Positions 52,455 to 61,389 of a stretch of 64,000 nucleotides of DNA are shown in pieces (positions within the stretch are counted from its first letter, which is position 1; every line of letters begins with the position of its first letter). The stretch lies in the NCBI GenBank assembly GCA_030323885.1, contig CM059193.1, positions 56,510,749 through 56,574,748 of the forward strand, in the 5' to 3' direction. The DNA comes from Branchipolynoe longqiensis. Its lineage: Eukaryota > Annelida > Polychaeta > Phyllodocida > Polynoidae. Both the position numbers and the translations under genes were made by a program. The notes below the pieces were generated by a model. It saw only the letters and a program-made list of their open reading frames with translations. It had not been told where the DNA came from and did not search any database.

Positions 52455-53699
52455 ATGGACGACAATAACATGACAGTAGCATACAATGATGATGTCGCAG
52501 TATTTTGTGATACTTCACCATTAAACTATAAATTGCATGTATTAAATATTTGGCCTATGCTGGCTGATACTTATAACTCATTTGGACATTATGCGTCAAT
52601 TTATAAAAGTGTTAGAGCAACAGGGCTGCCAAATTATCTTGCGGCCAAGATTCCTATCCCGTCAGGGCTTTTAATACAAAATTGGAAATCCATCTTAGTA
52701 AATTATGATGATATTGGTCTTATCCCATTTCTGGAATTTGGCTGGCCTGCCAATTTTACGGGAACATTTGTTCCTACCCCAACAACTTGTAACCATGCTC
52801 AGTCAGAGGAAGATTTATTTTGGATTGACAACTATGTGAAGACTGAATTATCTCACCAAGCATTGTTGGGACCGTTTGAGAGCCCTCCTTTTTGCCCGTG
52901 GGCACAGGTTAGCCCTATTATGACCCGCCCCAAGAAAAATACTAATGAACGTAGAATTATAGTGGACCTTAGTTACCCTAAGGGGCGTAGTGTAAATTCA
53001 GGAATAAATAGGGGCTGGTATCAAGGAGAACTTTATAAGTACAATTTGCCAACAATAATGTCTTTGGCAAAACAGATTAATAAATTGGGGGAATGTTGTT
53101 ATATGTGGTCTATCGACCTCGCGAGGGCATACAGGCAATTAAGGACCTGCCCCTTGAGTGTGCCGTTGTTCGGAATAAAGGTAAATGGAAAACTTTATTT
53201 TGACATTGCTCCGCCGTTCGGTTGTAGGACATCGAGCATGGCTTGTGCCCGGACGACAGCGGCGGTGGTTCATTTAATGAAATTAAAAGGGTTTTTCACG
53301 TTGTGTTTTTTGGATGATTTTGTAGGCGTAGAATCAACACTTAAGAAGGCACACCAAGCATATAATTACATCTTAAAATTAACAGAGTTTTTGGGTTTGA
53401 AACTTTCAATTAAAAAATGTGTACCCCCCACAACTACCTTGATATGGCTGGGGTATGAAATAAATTCTAAGAATTTGGTAATACGTATTCCAGACGAGAA
53501 GCTGTTAGATATCTTGTTAGAATGTCAAAAGTGGAAAATTGGCAGGAAGGTCACACGAAAAAATGTTCAAAGACTGGTGGGAAGGTTACAATTTATTTCT
53601 AAATGTGTGATCCCTGCACGGGTATTTATGAATAGGATTTTAGACTTTCTTAGAGAGACCTTTTATAGGGAAGTCTTGTGTTACTCAAAATTTGGTTAG
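52455..53699 (+). CDS. Reverse transcriptase of the DIRS-order retrotransposon
   Basis: 414 codons from the ATG at 52,455; the frame is open from 52,350 without a better start. It contains the finger/palm order of RNA-dependent DNA polymerases: RRIIVDLSYP (residues 167-175), motif A WSIDLARAYRQL with D221, motif B FGCRTSSMACAR (255-266), motif C FLDDF with D287 and D288, and the WLGYEI block near 331. The FLDD variant in place of YMDD is common in the DIRS and Ngaro groups. It copies the element RNA into DNA. The catalytic Asp residues are present. The frame stops at 53,697-53,699, just where RNase H sequence begins in the +1 frame, so a single indel near 53,690 probably broke an RT-RNase H fusion. 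Confidence 0.9.
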   Translation: MDDNNMTVAYNDDVAVFCDTSPLNYKLHVLNIWPMLADTYNSFGHYASIYKSVRATGLPNYLAAKIPIPSGLLIQNWKSILVNYDDIGLIPFLEFGWPANFTGTFVPTPTTCNHAQSEEDLFWIDNYVKTELSHQALLGPFESPPFCPWAQVSPIMTRPKKNTNERRIIVDLSYPKGRSVNSGINRGWYQGELYKYNLPTIMSLAKQINKLGECCYMWSIDLARAYRQLRTCPLSVPLFGIKVNGKLYFDIAPPFGCRTSSMACARTTAAVVHLMKLKGFFTLCFLDDFVGVESTLKKAHQAYNYILKLTEFLGLKLSIKKCVPPTTTLIWLGYEINSKNLVIRIPDEKLLDILLECQKWKIGRKVTRKNVQRLVGRLQFISKCVIPARVFMNRILDFLRETFYREVLCYSKFG

Positions 53700-54246
53700 G
53701 GACATCGCGTGGTTCCTACGTTTTGCAGAAGGTCATAATAGGCTAGTACTGTTACATCATCTACCTGGCAAAAAATGGGTAATCGAGTGTGACTCTTCAT
53801 TGGTTGGTGGGGGCGCATTCAGTCAGACTCATTATTATTTAAATTTGTACTCCTAAAATTTTTTGAGAAATAATTTTCATATTGCCCAATTAGAGGCGAT
53901 TAACTTAGTAGTGGCGTTAAAACATTTGTCCCCCCCAGAACCACACAATTATCAAATTATCATAAATACAGATAATGCTGCTTCCCAACAGGTGCTGTCT
54001 AGTGGTGCTGGAAGAGATCCTGTCTTGTGCGCCTGTGCCCGGGAAATCTGGAGATTTGCCGCCACTTACACTTGTGCGGTACAGGTTGTACACAAGCCAG
54101 GAAAAGATCTAGTGCTAGCAGATGCCCTAAGTAGGTTGTTTTTTGATGATACATTCAGAACGATAGCTGATGATTTATGTCAGGAGAAGTTGTTGACTAA
54201 AATACATGTTCCTCCCGACGTGCCTGTCCTAGACTTGTCCTTATAG
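53698..54246 (+). pseudogene. RNase H domain, disrupted by a frameshift and a stop
   Basis: The RNase H core is visible in the +1 frame relative to RT: ECDSSLVGGGAF with the first catalytic Asp codon at 53,791, QLEAINLV, NTDNAASQQV with an Asp codon at 53,971, and ADALSRLF at the end. A TAA at 53,854-53,856 interrupts it between the first and second motifs. In related elements RNase H is fused to RT and removes the RNA strand of the hybrid. The frame downstream of the stop is intact to 54,246. Two disabling changes in one domain point to a copy that can no longer move on its own, unless translation skips both. Confidence 0.85.
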
Positions 54247-55213
54247 TGCTCTGCGCGTTGATAATTTTTTGTTTTGCCTTTATCAACTTGCAGAGAAAAA
54301 ACGGGAACTGGTGCATAGACTAAGCGTGTACTTTTCGGCGGGACTAGCGGAAGGGACCTGGAGAAATAAAAGGGTCCAATTTAGAGAGTATCTGATGTTT
54401 TGTAAGAGCAGAAAAGATAACCCTAAAAAACCCAAATTGAAAACGGTAATGTTATATGCTTTATACTTAAATGATAAATTTATTACTGATGGTGCTGTAA
54501 AAAACTATATGAGTGGGGCGAGAACATGGGTAAGACTACTAAAGGGAGATACTGAGGCATTTGATTGTTACGCTATGTCGATAATTAAAGCTGGCATATG
54601 TAAGTTAAAGAATCACACTGTAAAAAGGGCGTTTCCTTTGAAGACCACGCATATTAAAATGATAATCGCAAAATTCAACAAGATCGGAGAAGATGGCTTT
54701 GTGTTAATTGTTGCATTGTTAATTGGATATCTATGTTTGCTAAGACAGTCAAATCTGTTCTATTCCGAGGTAACGGGGGATGGCGGTCACATGCTGCTTG
54801 GCGGAGACATCAAGGCGCACACTACACACCTGACGATAACAGTCAGGAGTACGAAGACGACACACATGCCTGAGGATGCGTACAGCATCGATCTACCAAA
54901 AGGGGCAAGTCCAACCTACTGCCCGGTGCACGCATGGAACACATACATCCGTTTGACCCCTGCACACAAGGGTGCCCCAGCATTCATGATGAACAATGGG
55001 GACCCGCTGACTGCAAAAGTTTTCAGCAAATGCATGAAGTTAGCATTGAAAGCCGGTGGGCTTCCCTGGTGGCCACTGGTGACGTGTCATAGTCTTCGGC
55101 GAGGGGGAGCCCAAGAATATGCAAGAGTGGGCATGCCCTTAGATTGCATAAGAACACTCGGTAGATGGAAGTCCAACAGCGTGTTTGACTATGTAAATAA
55201 AAACGTGTTGTAG
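54233..55213 (+). CDS. Tyrosine recombinase of the DIRS-order retrotransposon
   Basis: The frame opens after the TAG at 54,230-54,232, overlaps RNase H by a few codons in the next frame, and has no ATG at its start. Counting from the TTG at 54,269, the catalytic set of tyrosine recombinases is present: R159 (in LLRQSNL), candidate K196, H274 and R277 (HSLRRGG), W300 (in place of the second His) and nucleophile Y308 in VFDYV. An N-terminal SAM-like DNA-binding region (residues 30-110) precedes it. It would insert the circular DNA form into the genome without creating a target duplication. All catalytic residues are retained, and the frame has no stop, unlike RNase H. Confidence 0.92.
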   Translation, partial: TCPYSALRVDNFLFCLYQLAEKKRELVHRLSVYFSAGLAEGTWRNKRVQFREYLMFCKSRKDNPKKPKLKTVMLYALYLNDKFITDGAVKNYMSGARTWVRLLKGDTEAFDCYAMSIIKAGICKLKNHTVKRAFPLKTTHIKMIIAKFNKIGEDGFVLIVALLIGYLCLLRQSNLFYSEVTGDGGHMLLGGDIKAHTTHLTITVRSTKTTHMPEDAYSIDLPKGASPTYCPVHAWNTYIRLTPAHKGAPAFMMNNGDPLTAKVFSKCMKLALKAGGLPWWPLVTCHSLRRGGAQEYARVGMPLDCIRTLGRWKSNSVFDYVNKNVL

Positions 55214-55218
55214 AAGTG

Positions 55219-55266
55219 GAACCATTATCTCTCCTGTCCCAAAATTTGGCTGAGAGATAATGGTTC
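55219..55266. other. 15-bp perfect hairpin just after the recombinase stop
   Basis: GAACCATTATCTCTC (55,219-55,233) pairs with GAGAGATAATGGTTC (55,252-55,266), loop 18 nt. It lies 6 bp downstream of the stop codon. It could serve RNA 3'-end formation or recombinase recognition. Either is inference. Confidence 0.8.
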
Positions 55267-55470
55267 TTATGTCCGTGAAATGAATGTCGCTCATGAACGT
55301 GAATGTGGAAATGTGTGTGAGTGTGCCAGATGTAAGCTGACCGTGTGTGACCGTGATCTGCCCCAGTTGCTGCCTCATGTCTTCTGTTTTCAAGTTCCAT
55401 CTACAGAAATGAATACAGTATCTACAGAAATATATCATATGTTAGTATGATAGTACAATCATAAAGTATG

Positions 55471-55547
55471 TCTGCACATAAGTAATGAAGTAAATGAAAT
55501 AGTAACTATAACCGGCATATGACCTGCACATAAGTAATGAACAGTAA
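55471..55547 (+). repeat. Direct repeat CTGCACATAAGTAATGAA, two units 56 bp apart
   Basis: The 18-bp word is at 55,472-55,489 and 55,528-55,545. Split direct repeats near the 3' end are known for Ngaro and PAT elements (B1/B2). The partner region (A1/A2) at the 5' end was not identified, so the role is unproven. Confidence 0.5.
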
Positions 55548-56334
55548 AACATAGAAATGCACAGGTTGTACTACCTGTTGAAGATAAAGTAATTTAAAGC
55601 TAATAGCCTCAATTGTATTATTGAGAGTGGCTGATAAAAGATGTTCATGAAGGTGTAGGAAAGGCTTTGTAAAAATTTATTAAGCCTGATTAATAAATTT
55701 ATTAGCCCAAACAAAAAAGATTATCGGTGTCTGGTTTTGAATTACGTGACGTTACATACGTCATGATACGGTGGTGAAACGCTGAACATATGTTGGATGT
55801 ATGTTCAGCATACGTTCTCCTGACGTTCCCATTACGCCGTGTGGACGTTTCCACCTAATTTAATGTGGGTCAACATAGTGGAACGTAGTGAGCAGCGTTT
55901 GACTAACGTCCGTTTAATGTCATTGATGTTCGCCAAACGTGTACAGAACGTACGGCGAATGTAAACCCTTACGTTTGAGTTACGTCAAAAGTTTTGAACA
56001 GGTTCAAAACCTTGACGCACGCCGACATAACACGACATAATGTGACGTAGCTCGACATCAGTCTAACGTCATTCTGACGTCATCATAACGTAACCCAACA
56101 TACATCAACGTAATGATGAAATGTCAGCACATCAGGCTTACATTGGCTCGTTACGTCATAGCGTGACAGGGGAATCACATGACCTTAGGGTGGGGGTGGT
56201 GGATTGTGGGCTTGGGTGGTGGACGTGAAGGATAGTATAGGCGGCGTGCTGTTAATTGAAAGGTTACACCTAGTGGATTGCTTTTGTTAACAGCTGAAAT
56301 TGTATATATGTGTTACTGAATGACTGAGAGTATA

Positions 56335-56520
56335 AAGGGTGACTGTCGGGTGTGTGCGTGGGTGTGCGTGTGGGTGTGCGTGTCGGTGTGCGTATGCGTG
56401 TGCGTGAGCGTAGACGTAGGCGTAGTCGTGGGTGTGCGTAGGCGTGTGCGTGTGCGTGAGCGTAGGCGTAGGCGTGGGTGTGTGTATGCATGGGCACTTG
56501 TGGGGGTATATGTGGTGGTG
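56335..56520 (+). repeat. GT-rich simple sequence (GTGTGCGTG words)
   Basis: 6-bp GTGCGT, GTAGGC and GTGGGT words without a stable period. Confidence 0.8.
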
Positions 56521-56574
56521 GTATGTGTATGTGGTGAGTGGTGTTTGGGGATCGGAATGACTAGATTTGTGTGT

Positions 56575-56731
56575 GGTCTATGGTGTGTGGTGTGTGGTGT
56601 GTGGTGTGTGGTGTGTTGTGTGTTGTGTGTGGTGTGTGGTGTGTGGTGTGTGGTGTGTGGTGTGTGGTGTGTGGTGTGTGGTGTGTGGTGTGTGGTGTGT
56701 GGTGTGTGGTGTGTGGTGTGTGGTGTGTGGT
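56575..56731 (+). repeat. 7-bp minisatellite GTGTGGT, about 22 units
   Basis: Almost perfect tandem array. Long Cys/Val/Trp frames on plus and Thr/His/Pro frames on minus are translations of it. Confidence 0.95.
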
Positions 56732-56759
56732 GCTTTTGCTTCCTCCCAGCTAAATTTGT

Positions 56760-57105
56760 GTGTTGTTGTTTTACATCCTAGCAACATCTAAGGTTGTATC
56801 AGGGCGGGGACTGACCTGTGACAGTGCAAACTCATGGCAACTTTATAGTGCTACCCCACTGGGAGACCAGGCCATCAACACCATGACCTGATATCCCACT
56901 GAATCACATTATCCTGACACTGAGCCAACCAGTCCTTGCCCTACCCTAATAATGCGAGCGCCTGGCTAGGAAGTGACAAGTCTAAATCTTTAGGTCATTG
57001 GTTTAACTTGACCAGTAGTTCAAACCCACAAACCCATGTGTTCGGATCCCCCGATCTCCCAAAACAGGAGACGGGCGCTCAACTCAATCGGCCACCCCAT
57101 CTGGT
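56760..57105 (-). repeat. SINE-A, full length
   Basis: GTTGTTGTTTTACATCCTAG to the head complement CTCAATCGGCCACCCCATCT. Confidence 0.9.
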
Positions 57106-57455
57106 CCCAGCTACAACATATCATCATTCACTCTAACAATATTCTAAAATCAAACATCGTTGAAACTTCCCTTCCATGAAATAATCAAAACTCCCCCAAA
57201 ACCACCCTCATATTTTGGTCAAGATTTAATCTCAGCATTTTTTCTTTGGAGATAAGTTACTGGATCGGTGACTAATCCTTCTAAACTGAAGATTTGCCAA
57301 CTTACACAAAATTGCACATCTGGGTATTAACCAGACTCCGCAGAGTCCAATTACGCTATTTAGATCAAGTTTTCATTTGCCCGATTAATAATAATACCTC
57401 ACTTAGGCGGTTAAAATGTATTTAACTTTTGCTAACTAAGATGGAAAATAGCCAT
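57106..57455. other. Unique DNA before the 63-bp array
   Basis: AT-rich, no open frame. Its last bases (ATAGCCATCTGCTTAAAGC) lead directly into the first repeat unit. Confidence 0.5.
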
Positions 57456-59158
57456 CTGCTTAAAGCTATATAATCTGGTAACAGATTGCAATGAGCGGGG
57501 ACCCTCAGTGGTTGTCATTTGCTTAAAGCTGTATAATCTGGTAACAGATTGCAATGAGCGGGGACCCTCAGTGGTTGTCATCTGCTTAAAGCTATATAAT
57601 CTGGTAACAGATTGCAATGATCGGGGACCCTCAGTGGTTGTCATTTGCTTAAAGCTGCATAATCTGGTAACAGATTGCAATGAGCGGGGACCCTCAGTGG
57701 TTGTCATTTGCTTAAAGCTATATAATCTGGTAACAGATTGCAATGAGCGGGGACCCTCAGTTGTTGTCATTTGCTTAAAGCTATATAATCTGGTAACAGA
57801 TTGCAATGAGCGGGGACCCTCAGTGGTTGTCATTTGCTTAAAGCTATATAATCTGGTAACAGATTGCAATGAGCGGGGACCCCCAGTGGTTGTCATTTGC
57901 TTAAAGCTATATAATCTGGTAACAGATTGCAATGAGCGGGGACCCCCAGTGGTTGTCATTTGCTTAAAGCTATATAATCTGGTAACAGATTGCAATGAGC
58001 GGGGACCCTCAGTGGTTGTCATTTGCTTAAAGCTATATAATCTGGTAACAGATTGCAATGAGCGGGGACCCTCAGTTGTTGTCATTTGCTTAAAGCTGTA
58101 TAATCTGGTAACAGATTGCAATGAGCGGGGACCCTCAGTGGTTGTCATTTGCTTAAAGCTGTATAATCTGGTAACAGATTGCAATGAGCGGGGACCCTCA
58201 GTGGTTGTCATTTGCTTAAAGCTGTATAATCTGGTAACAGATTGCAATGAGCGGGGACCCTCAGTGGTTGTCATCTGCTTAAAGCTATATAATCTGGTAA
58301 CAGATTGCAATGATCGGGGACCCTCAGTGGTTGTCATTTGCTTAAAGCTGCATAATCTGGTAACAGATTGCAATGAGCGGGGACCCTCAGTGGTTGTCAT
58401 TTGCTTAAAGCTATATAATCTGGTAACAGATTGCAATGAGCGGGGACCCTCAGTTGTTGTCATTTGCTTAAAGCTATATAATCTGGTAACAGATTGCAAT
58501 GAGCGGGGACCCTCAGTGGTTGTCATTTGCTTAAAGCTATATAATCTGGTAACAGATTGCAATGAGCGGGGACCCCCAGTGGTTGTCATTTGCTTAAAGC
58601 TATATAATCTGGTAACAGATTGCAATGATCGGGGACCCTCAGTGGTTGTCATTTGCTTAAAGCTGCATAATCTGGTAACAGATTGCAATGATCGGGGACC
58701 CTCAGTGGTTGTCATTTGCTTAAAGCTGTATAATCTGGTAACAGATTGCAATGAGCGGGGACCCTCAGTGGTTGTCATTTGCTTAAAGCTATATAATCTG
58801 GTAACAGATTGCAATGAGCGGGGACCCTCAGTGGTTGTCATTTGCTTAAAGCTGCATAATCTGGTAACAGATTGCAATGAGCGGGGACCCTCAGTGGTTG
58901 TCATTTGCTTAAAGCTGTATAATCTGGTAACAGATTGCAATGAGCGGGGACCCTCAGTGGTTGTCATTTGCTTAAAGCTGCATAATCTGGTAACAGATTG
59001 CAATGAGCGGGGACCCTCAGTGGTTGTCATTTGCTTAAGGCTGCATAATCTGGTAACAGATTGCAATGAGTGTGGACCCTCAGTGGTTGTCATTTGCTTA
59101 AAGCTATATAATCTGGTAACAGATTGCAATGAGCGGGGACCCTCAGTGGTTGTCATTT
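57456..59158 (+). repeat. 63-bp minisatellite, 27 units, open in both strands
   Basis: Unit: CTTAAAGCTATATAATCTGG, TAACAGATTGCAATGAGCGG, GGACCCTCAGTGGTTGTCAT plus TT(T/G). 27 units with roughly 0-4% differences. 63 is a multiple of three and one frame on each strand has no stop, giving apparent proteins of 557 (plus) and 574 (minus) codons, made of VVVICLKLYNLVTDCNERGP or TTTEGPRSLQSVTRLYSFKQ units. No signal peptide, no known domain. Coding is unlikely but not excluded. Confidence 0.95.
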
Positions 59159-59179
59159 ACTGGGGCACAGGGACTCGCT

Positions 59180-59470
59180 AACCACTACCTAACCACTCTT
59201 CACCTCCACCTCTCCGCCACAACCCCCACAAACCCCACATCTGCCTCATCTCTCTTCACCTCCAGCTCCCCAACAATCCCCCCTCCCCCTCATATCTTTT
59301 GACGTCCACCTCTCCCCATAACCCCTACAAACCCCACATCTCTCTTCACCCCCACCTTTCGCCCACAACCCCCCACATGCCCCCTCATCTCTCTTCCCCT
59401 CCACCTCCCCAACAATCCCCACATCTCTCTTCACCCCCACCTCTCCCCCTACCCTACCCCTCAGCTATCA
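59180..59470. repeat. C-rich repeat with ACATCTCTCTTCACC blocks
   Basis: Four loose units of about 60-70 bp, each with CATCTCTCTTCACC(C/T)CCACC and CCCACAACCCC. Confidence 0.75.
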
Positions 59471-59486
59471 CCCTATTCTAGTAACG

Positions 59487-60036
59487 GTCATTTATAAAAT
59501 GAACCAACTGGCAACGGATGGGTATGACATCCACCTGTGCTGGGTGCCTGGCCATGCAGGCATACAAGGAAACGAACGAGCTGATCGGGCTGCGAAGAAG
59601 GCCCTGAACTATGATCTTGAACCGTGTCTGATCCCTCACTCTGATCTGAAACCACTAATAGCCACCCACATAAAATCCAAATGGCAACATGAGTGGGATG
59701 AAAACATTAATAAACTTAAAGAAATTGAACCATCTGTGGGAAAGCCACCACAGACTCATGCTGGAGGTCGGCAGGACCAAGTGGTCCTTAGCCACTGCCG
59801 TATTGGCCACTCGTGGCTTACACATGCTTTTCTGCTCAAGGGGGAACCTCCCCCTGAATGTATTGGGTGTCAGTCCCCGCTGACACTCAAACACATGTTA
59901 CTCAGTTGCGTTGATTTATTTGGCCCTGCGCAAACAATTCTACACTGAAGACAGTATGCATGACCTTTTTACTAAAGTAAAACAAGAAAACATTTTAGCC
60001 TTTTTGAGGGCAGCTGGACTGTACCACCTCATATAG
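59487..60036 (+). pseudogene. 5'-truncated LINE: RNase H end and C-terminal domain
   Basis: The frame from 59,499 starts within the RNase H domain carried by LINE clades such as I, R1 and Jockey-related: LCWVPGHAGIQGNERADRAA with the last Asp of the catalytic set. Then SHCRIGHSWLTHAFLL and CQSPLTLKHMLLSC, typical of the Cys/His C-terminal region. The frame breaks near 59,945 and continues in another frame to the stop at 60,034-60,036 (SMHDLFTKVKQEN, AFLRAAGLYHL). No RT or endonuclease remains. The tail and 3' UTR are the same as at 41,552-41,935 (minus) and 33,985-34,196. Confidence 0.9.
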
Positions 60037-60282
60037 TTTACTAAATAAATTCTATCAATTATTAATAAAACTTGTCTTTTTCTATGGGAATTTGTTTCCC
60101 TTGACCACAAATATATGATTGTGAGCTTTCTAATTTAATGAGTGTCTATTGGCACATAATTGATTGTCTGCTTTTACATGTAAAAGCGATGGTTCGAACA
60201 AAAAACAAACATTTCTCGCCGTGAATATGGCCTATGCTGCCGACACGGCGTAAAGCAACCACCAATCAATCAATCAATCCTA
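60037..60282 (+). mobile_element. LINE 3' UTR ending in (AATC)n
   Basis: TCTATCAATTATTAATAAAA through CGCCGTGAATATGGCC and CTGCCGACACGGCG to the four AATC units at 60,265-60,280. Copies at 34,196 and 41,552 share both ends. Confidence 0.9.
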
Positions 60283-60399
60283 CCCCTCAGCCCCCACCTC
60301 CAATCGCCGCCCCTCCACTAATACACTCCTGACTGCGTAGCGATACGGTTGTAACGGGCAAGGCGCACGCCACTCCACCAATCGAGCGTTTCCGTTTCA

Positions 60400-60530
60400 G
60401 CCGGACATTCTTTCTGTTGACACCTTCTTTGACATGCGCCACCACACACGGACACACATCCGCCGGAAGTGCCCGATTGCACGGCACGGGGGTCACGTGA
60501 TCTCGCCGCGATTTAGCGCGGGAAAAGGTC
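60400..60530. promoter_or_regulatory. CpG-rich block with ETS, E-box and E2F-type motifs
   Basis: CCGGAAGTG (60,463-60,471), TCACGTGA (60,493-60,500) and TTTAGCGCGGGAAAA (60,512-60,526, a near-perfect E2F site) lie within 65 bp. A TSS-like element is plausible, but no downstream gene is visible; a GT-rich array begins at 60,535. Confidence 0.45.
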
Positions 60531-60534
60531 CGCC

Positions 60535-60770
60535 TGTGTGTGGGTTGGGGGTCTGTGTGGGTGTGTGTAGGTGTGTACGTGTGTGGGTGTGGGGGTCTGT
60601 GTGGGGGTGTATGTGTGTGTGTACGTGGGTGTGTTGGTGTGTGTGTGGGTGTGGGTATGAGTGTGTGGGTGTATGTGTGTGTGGGTCTGTGGGTATGTGT
60701 GTGTATGGGAGTGTGTGTGCGTGCGTGTGGGTGTATGTGTGAGTGTGTGTGGGTGTGTGAGAGTGTGTGT
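60535..60770 (+). repeat. GT-rich simple sequence
   Basis: GTGTGTGGGTGT words over 235 bp. Confidence 0.85.
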
Positions 60771-60985
60771 GGCACCATGACCAAATATCCCACTCAGTCA
60801 CATTATCCTGACACTGACCGAACCTGGCCTTACCCTATCCTATTAATGCTGAGCGCCAGACTAGGAAGTGATAAGCATCAATTTTATAAGACATTGGTTT
60901 GAGTTCGAACCCATGGGTTCGAATCCCACGATCTCCCTAGGCGGGAGACGGACGCGCAACTCATTTTGGCCATGCCGTCTGGTCG
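60771..60985 (-). repeat. SINE-A, tail-truncated
   Basis: GGCACCATGACCAAATATCC to the head complement GCGGGAGACGGACGCGCAAC. Confidence 0.85.
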
Positions 60986-60987
60986 GG

Positions 60988-61100
60988 AGTGTGTGTGTAA
61001 AAGTGTGTGTGTGGCGGGAGGGGTGTGTGGAAGTGTGTGTGTGGCGGGAAGAGTGTGTGGAAGTGTGTGTGTGGCGGGAAGGGTGTGTGGAAGTGGGGAG
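60988..61100 (+). repeat. 33-bp tandem repeat, 3 units
   Basis: GTGTGTGTGGCGGGAAGGGT followed by GTGTGGAA, three copies with single-base changes. Confidence 0.9.
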
Positions 61101-61300
61101 TAGGAATGAATCCACTAAGCCGATTTCCTCCCGCCAAATTATTGTGACGCGAGCGTTCGTAAAACTAATTCCCAAGTGTATACCGTGACAAAAGTCTTCT
61201 GCAAAATGTGCTGAATCAGATTCGTGTAAATACGGCGGTATAGTGACTCATTTCGGCTGAACAGTGAATGAGGTTAGGAGCAGATAGCGAGCGGCAGGAG

Positions 61301-61310
61301 GTGGCGCCAC
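61301..61310. promoter_or_regulatory. Palindrome GTGGCGCCAC
   Basis: Second of three perfect copies in the window (39,184 and 61,724). Confidence 0.35.
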
Positions 61311-61389
61311 TGTCGGAGCCGAGGTTGAGTAGGTTGGAGCAGTAGATGACCAGCCCCAGGCTCTATCACCCGATCACTGACGGGTGGAG

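Larger units (their letters stand above)
49762..55743 (+). mobile_element. Tyrosine-recombinase retrotransposon (DIRS order), about 6 kb
   Basis: Gene order ORF1, ORF2, RT, RNase H, tyrosine recombinase, all on plus. This set with a recombinase in place of an integrase defines the DIRS order. The limits are estimates: AATTCAAAA (49,762) and TTTTGAATT (55,735-55,743) are a possible 9-bp inverted end, lying where the T4 sequence stops on both sides. I saw no long direct split repeat and no long terminal inverted repeat, so the sub-type is open. DIRS1-like elements carry a methyltransferase-like domain between RNase H and recombinase; here those two regions overlap by only a few codons, which favours Ngaro or PAT-like. 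Confidence 0.85.
49518..56173. mobile_element. T4 ACGT-rich TIR element, interrupted by the retrotransposon
   Basis: Left end CCTGTCACACTACAACGTAA (from 49,518) and right end TTACGTCATAGCGTGACAGG (to 56,173) are inverted repeats, matching at about 16 of 20 positions. Both sides are full of GTAACG, GACGTCA and TTACG words (49,530-49,735; 55,744-56,170). The right half carries the near-palindrome AAGTTTTGAAC...GTTCAAAACC (55,988-56,012). Without the insert the element would be about 700 bp. Confidence 0.75.

Noticed and set aside
53863..54246. Separate RNase H gene
   Set aside because: It continues in frame upstream across a single TAA into the first RNase H motif, so it is the 3' part of a broken domain.
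54246..54300. Methyltransferase-like domain of DIRS1-type elements
   Set aside because: RNase H and recombinase frames overlap here; there is no room for such a domain.
57456..59158. CRISPR-like array
   Set aside because: Units are contiguous and near identical without variable spacers, and the genome is eukaryotic.
57432..59181. Two overlapping proteins of 557 and 574 codons on opposite strands
   Set aside because: They are explained by a stop-free 63-bp unit whose length is a multiple of three. No start context, signal or domain. Kept as a repeat, with coding left as a test.
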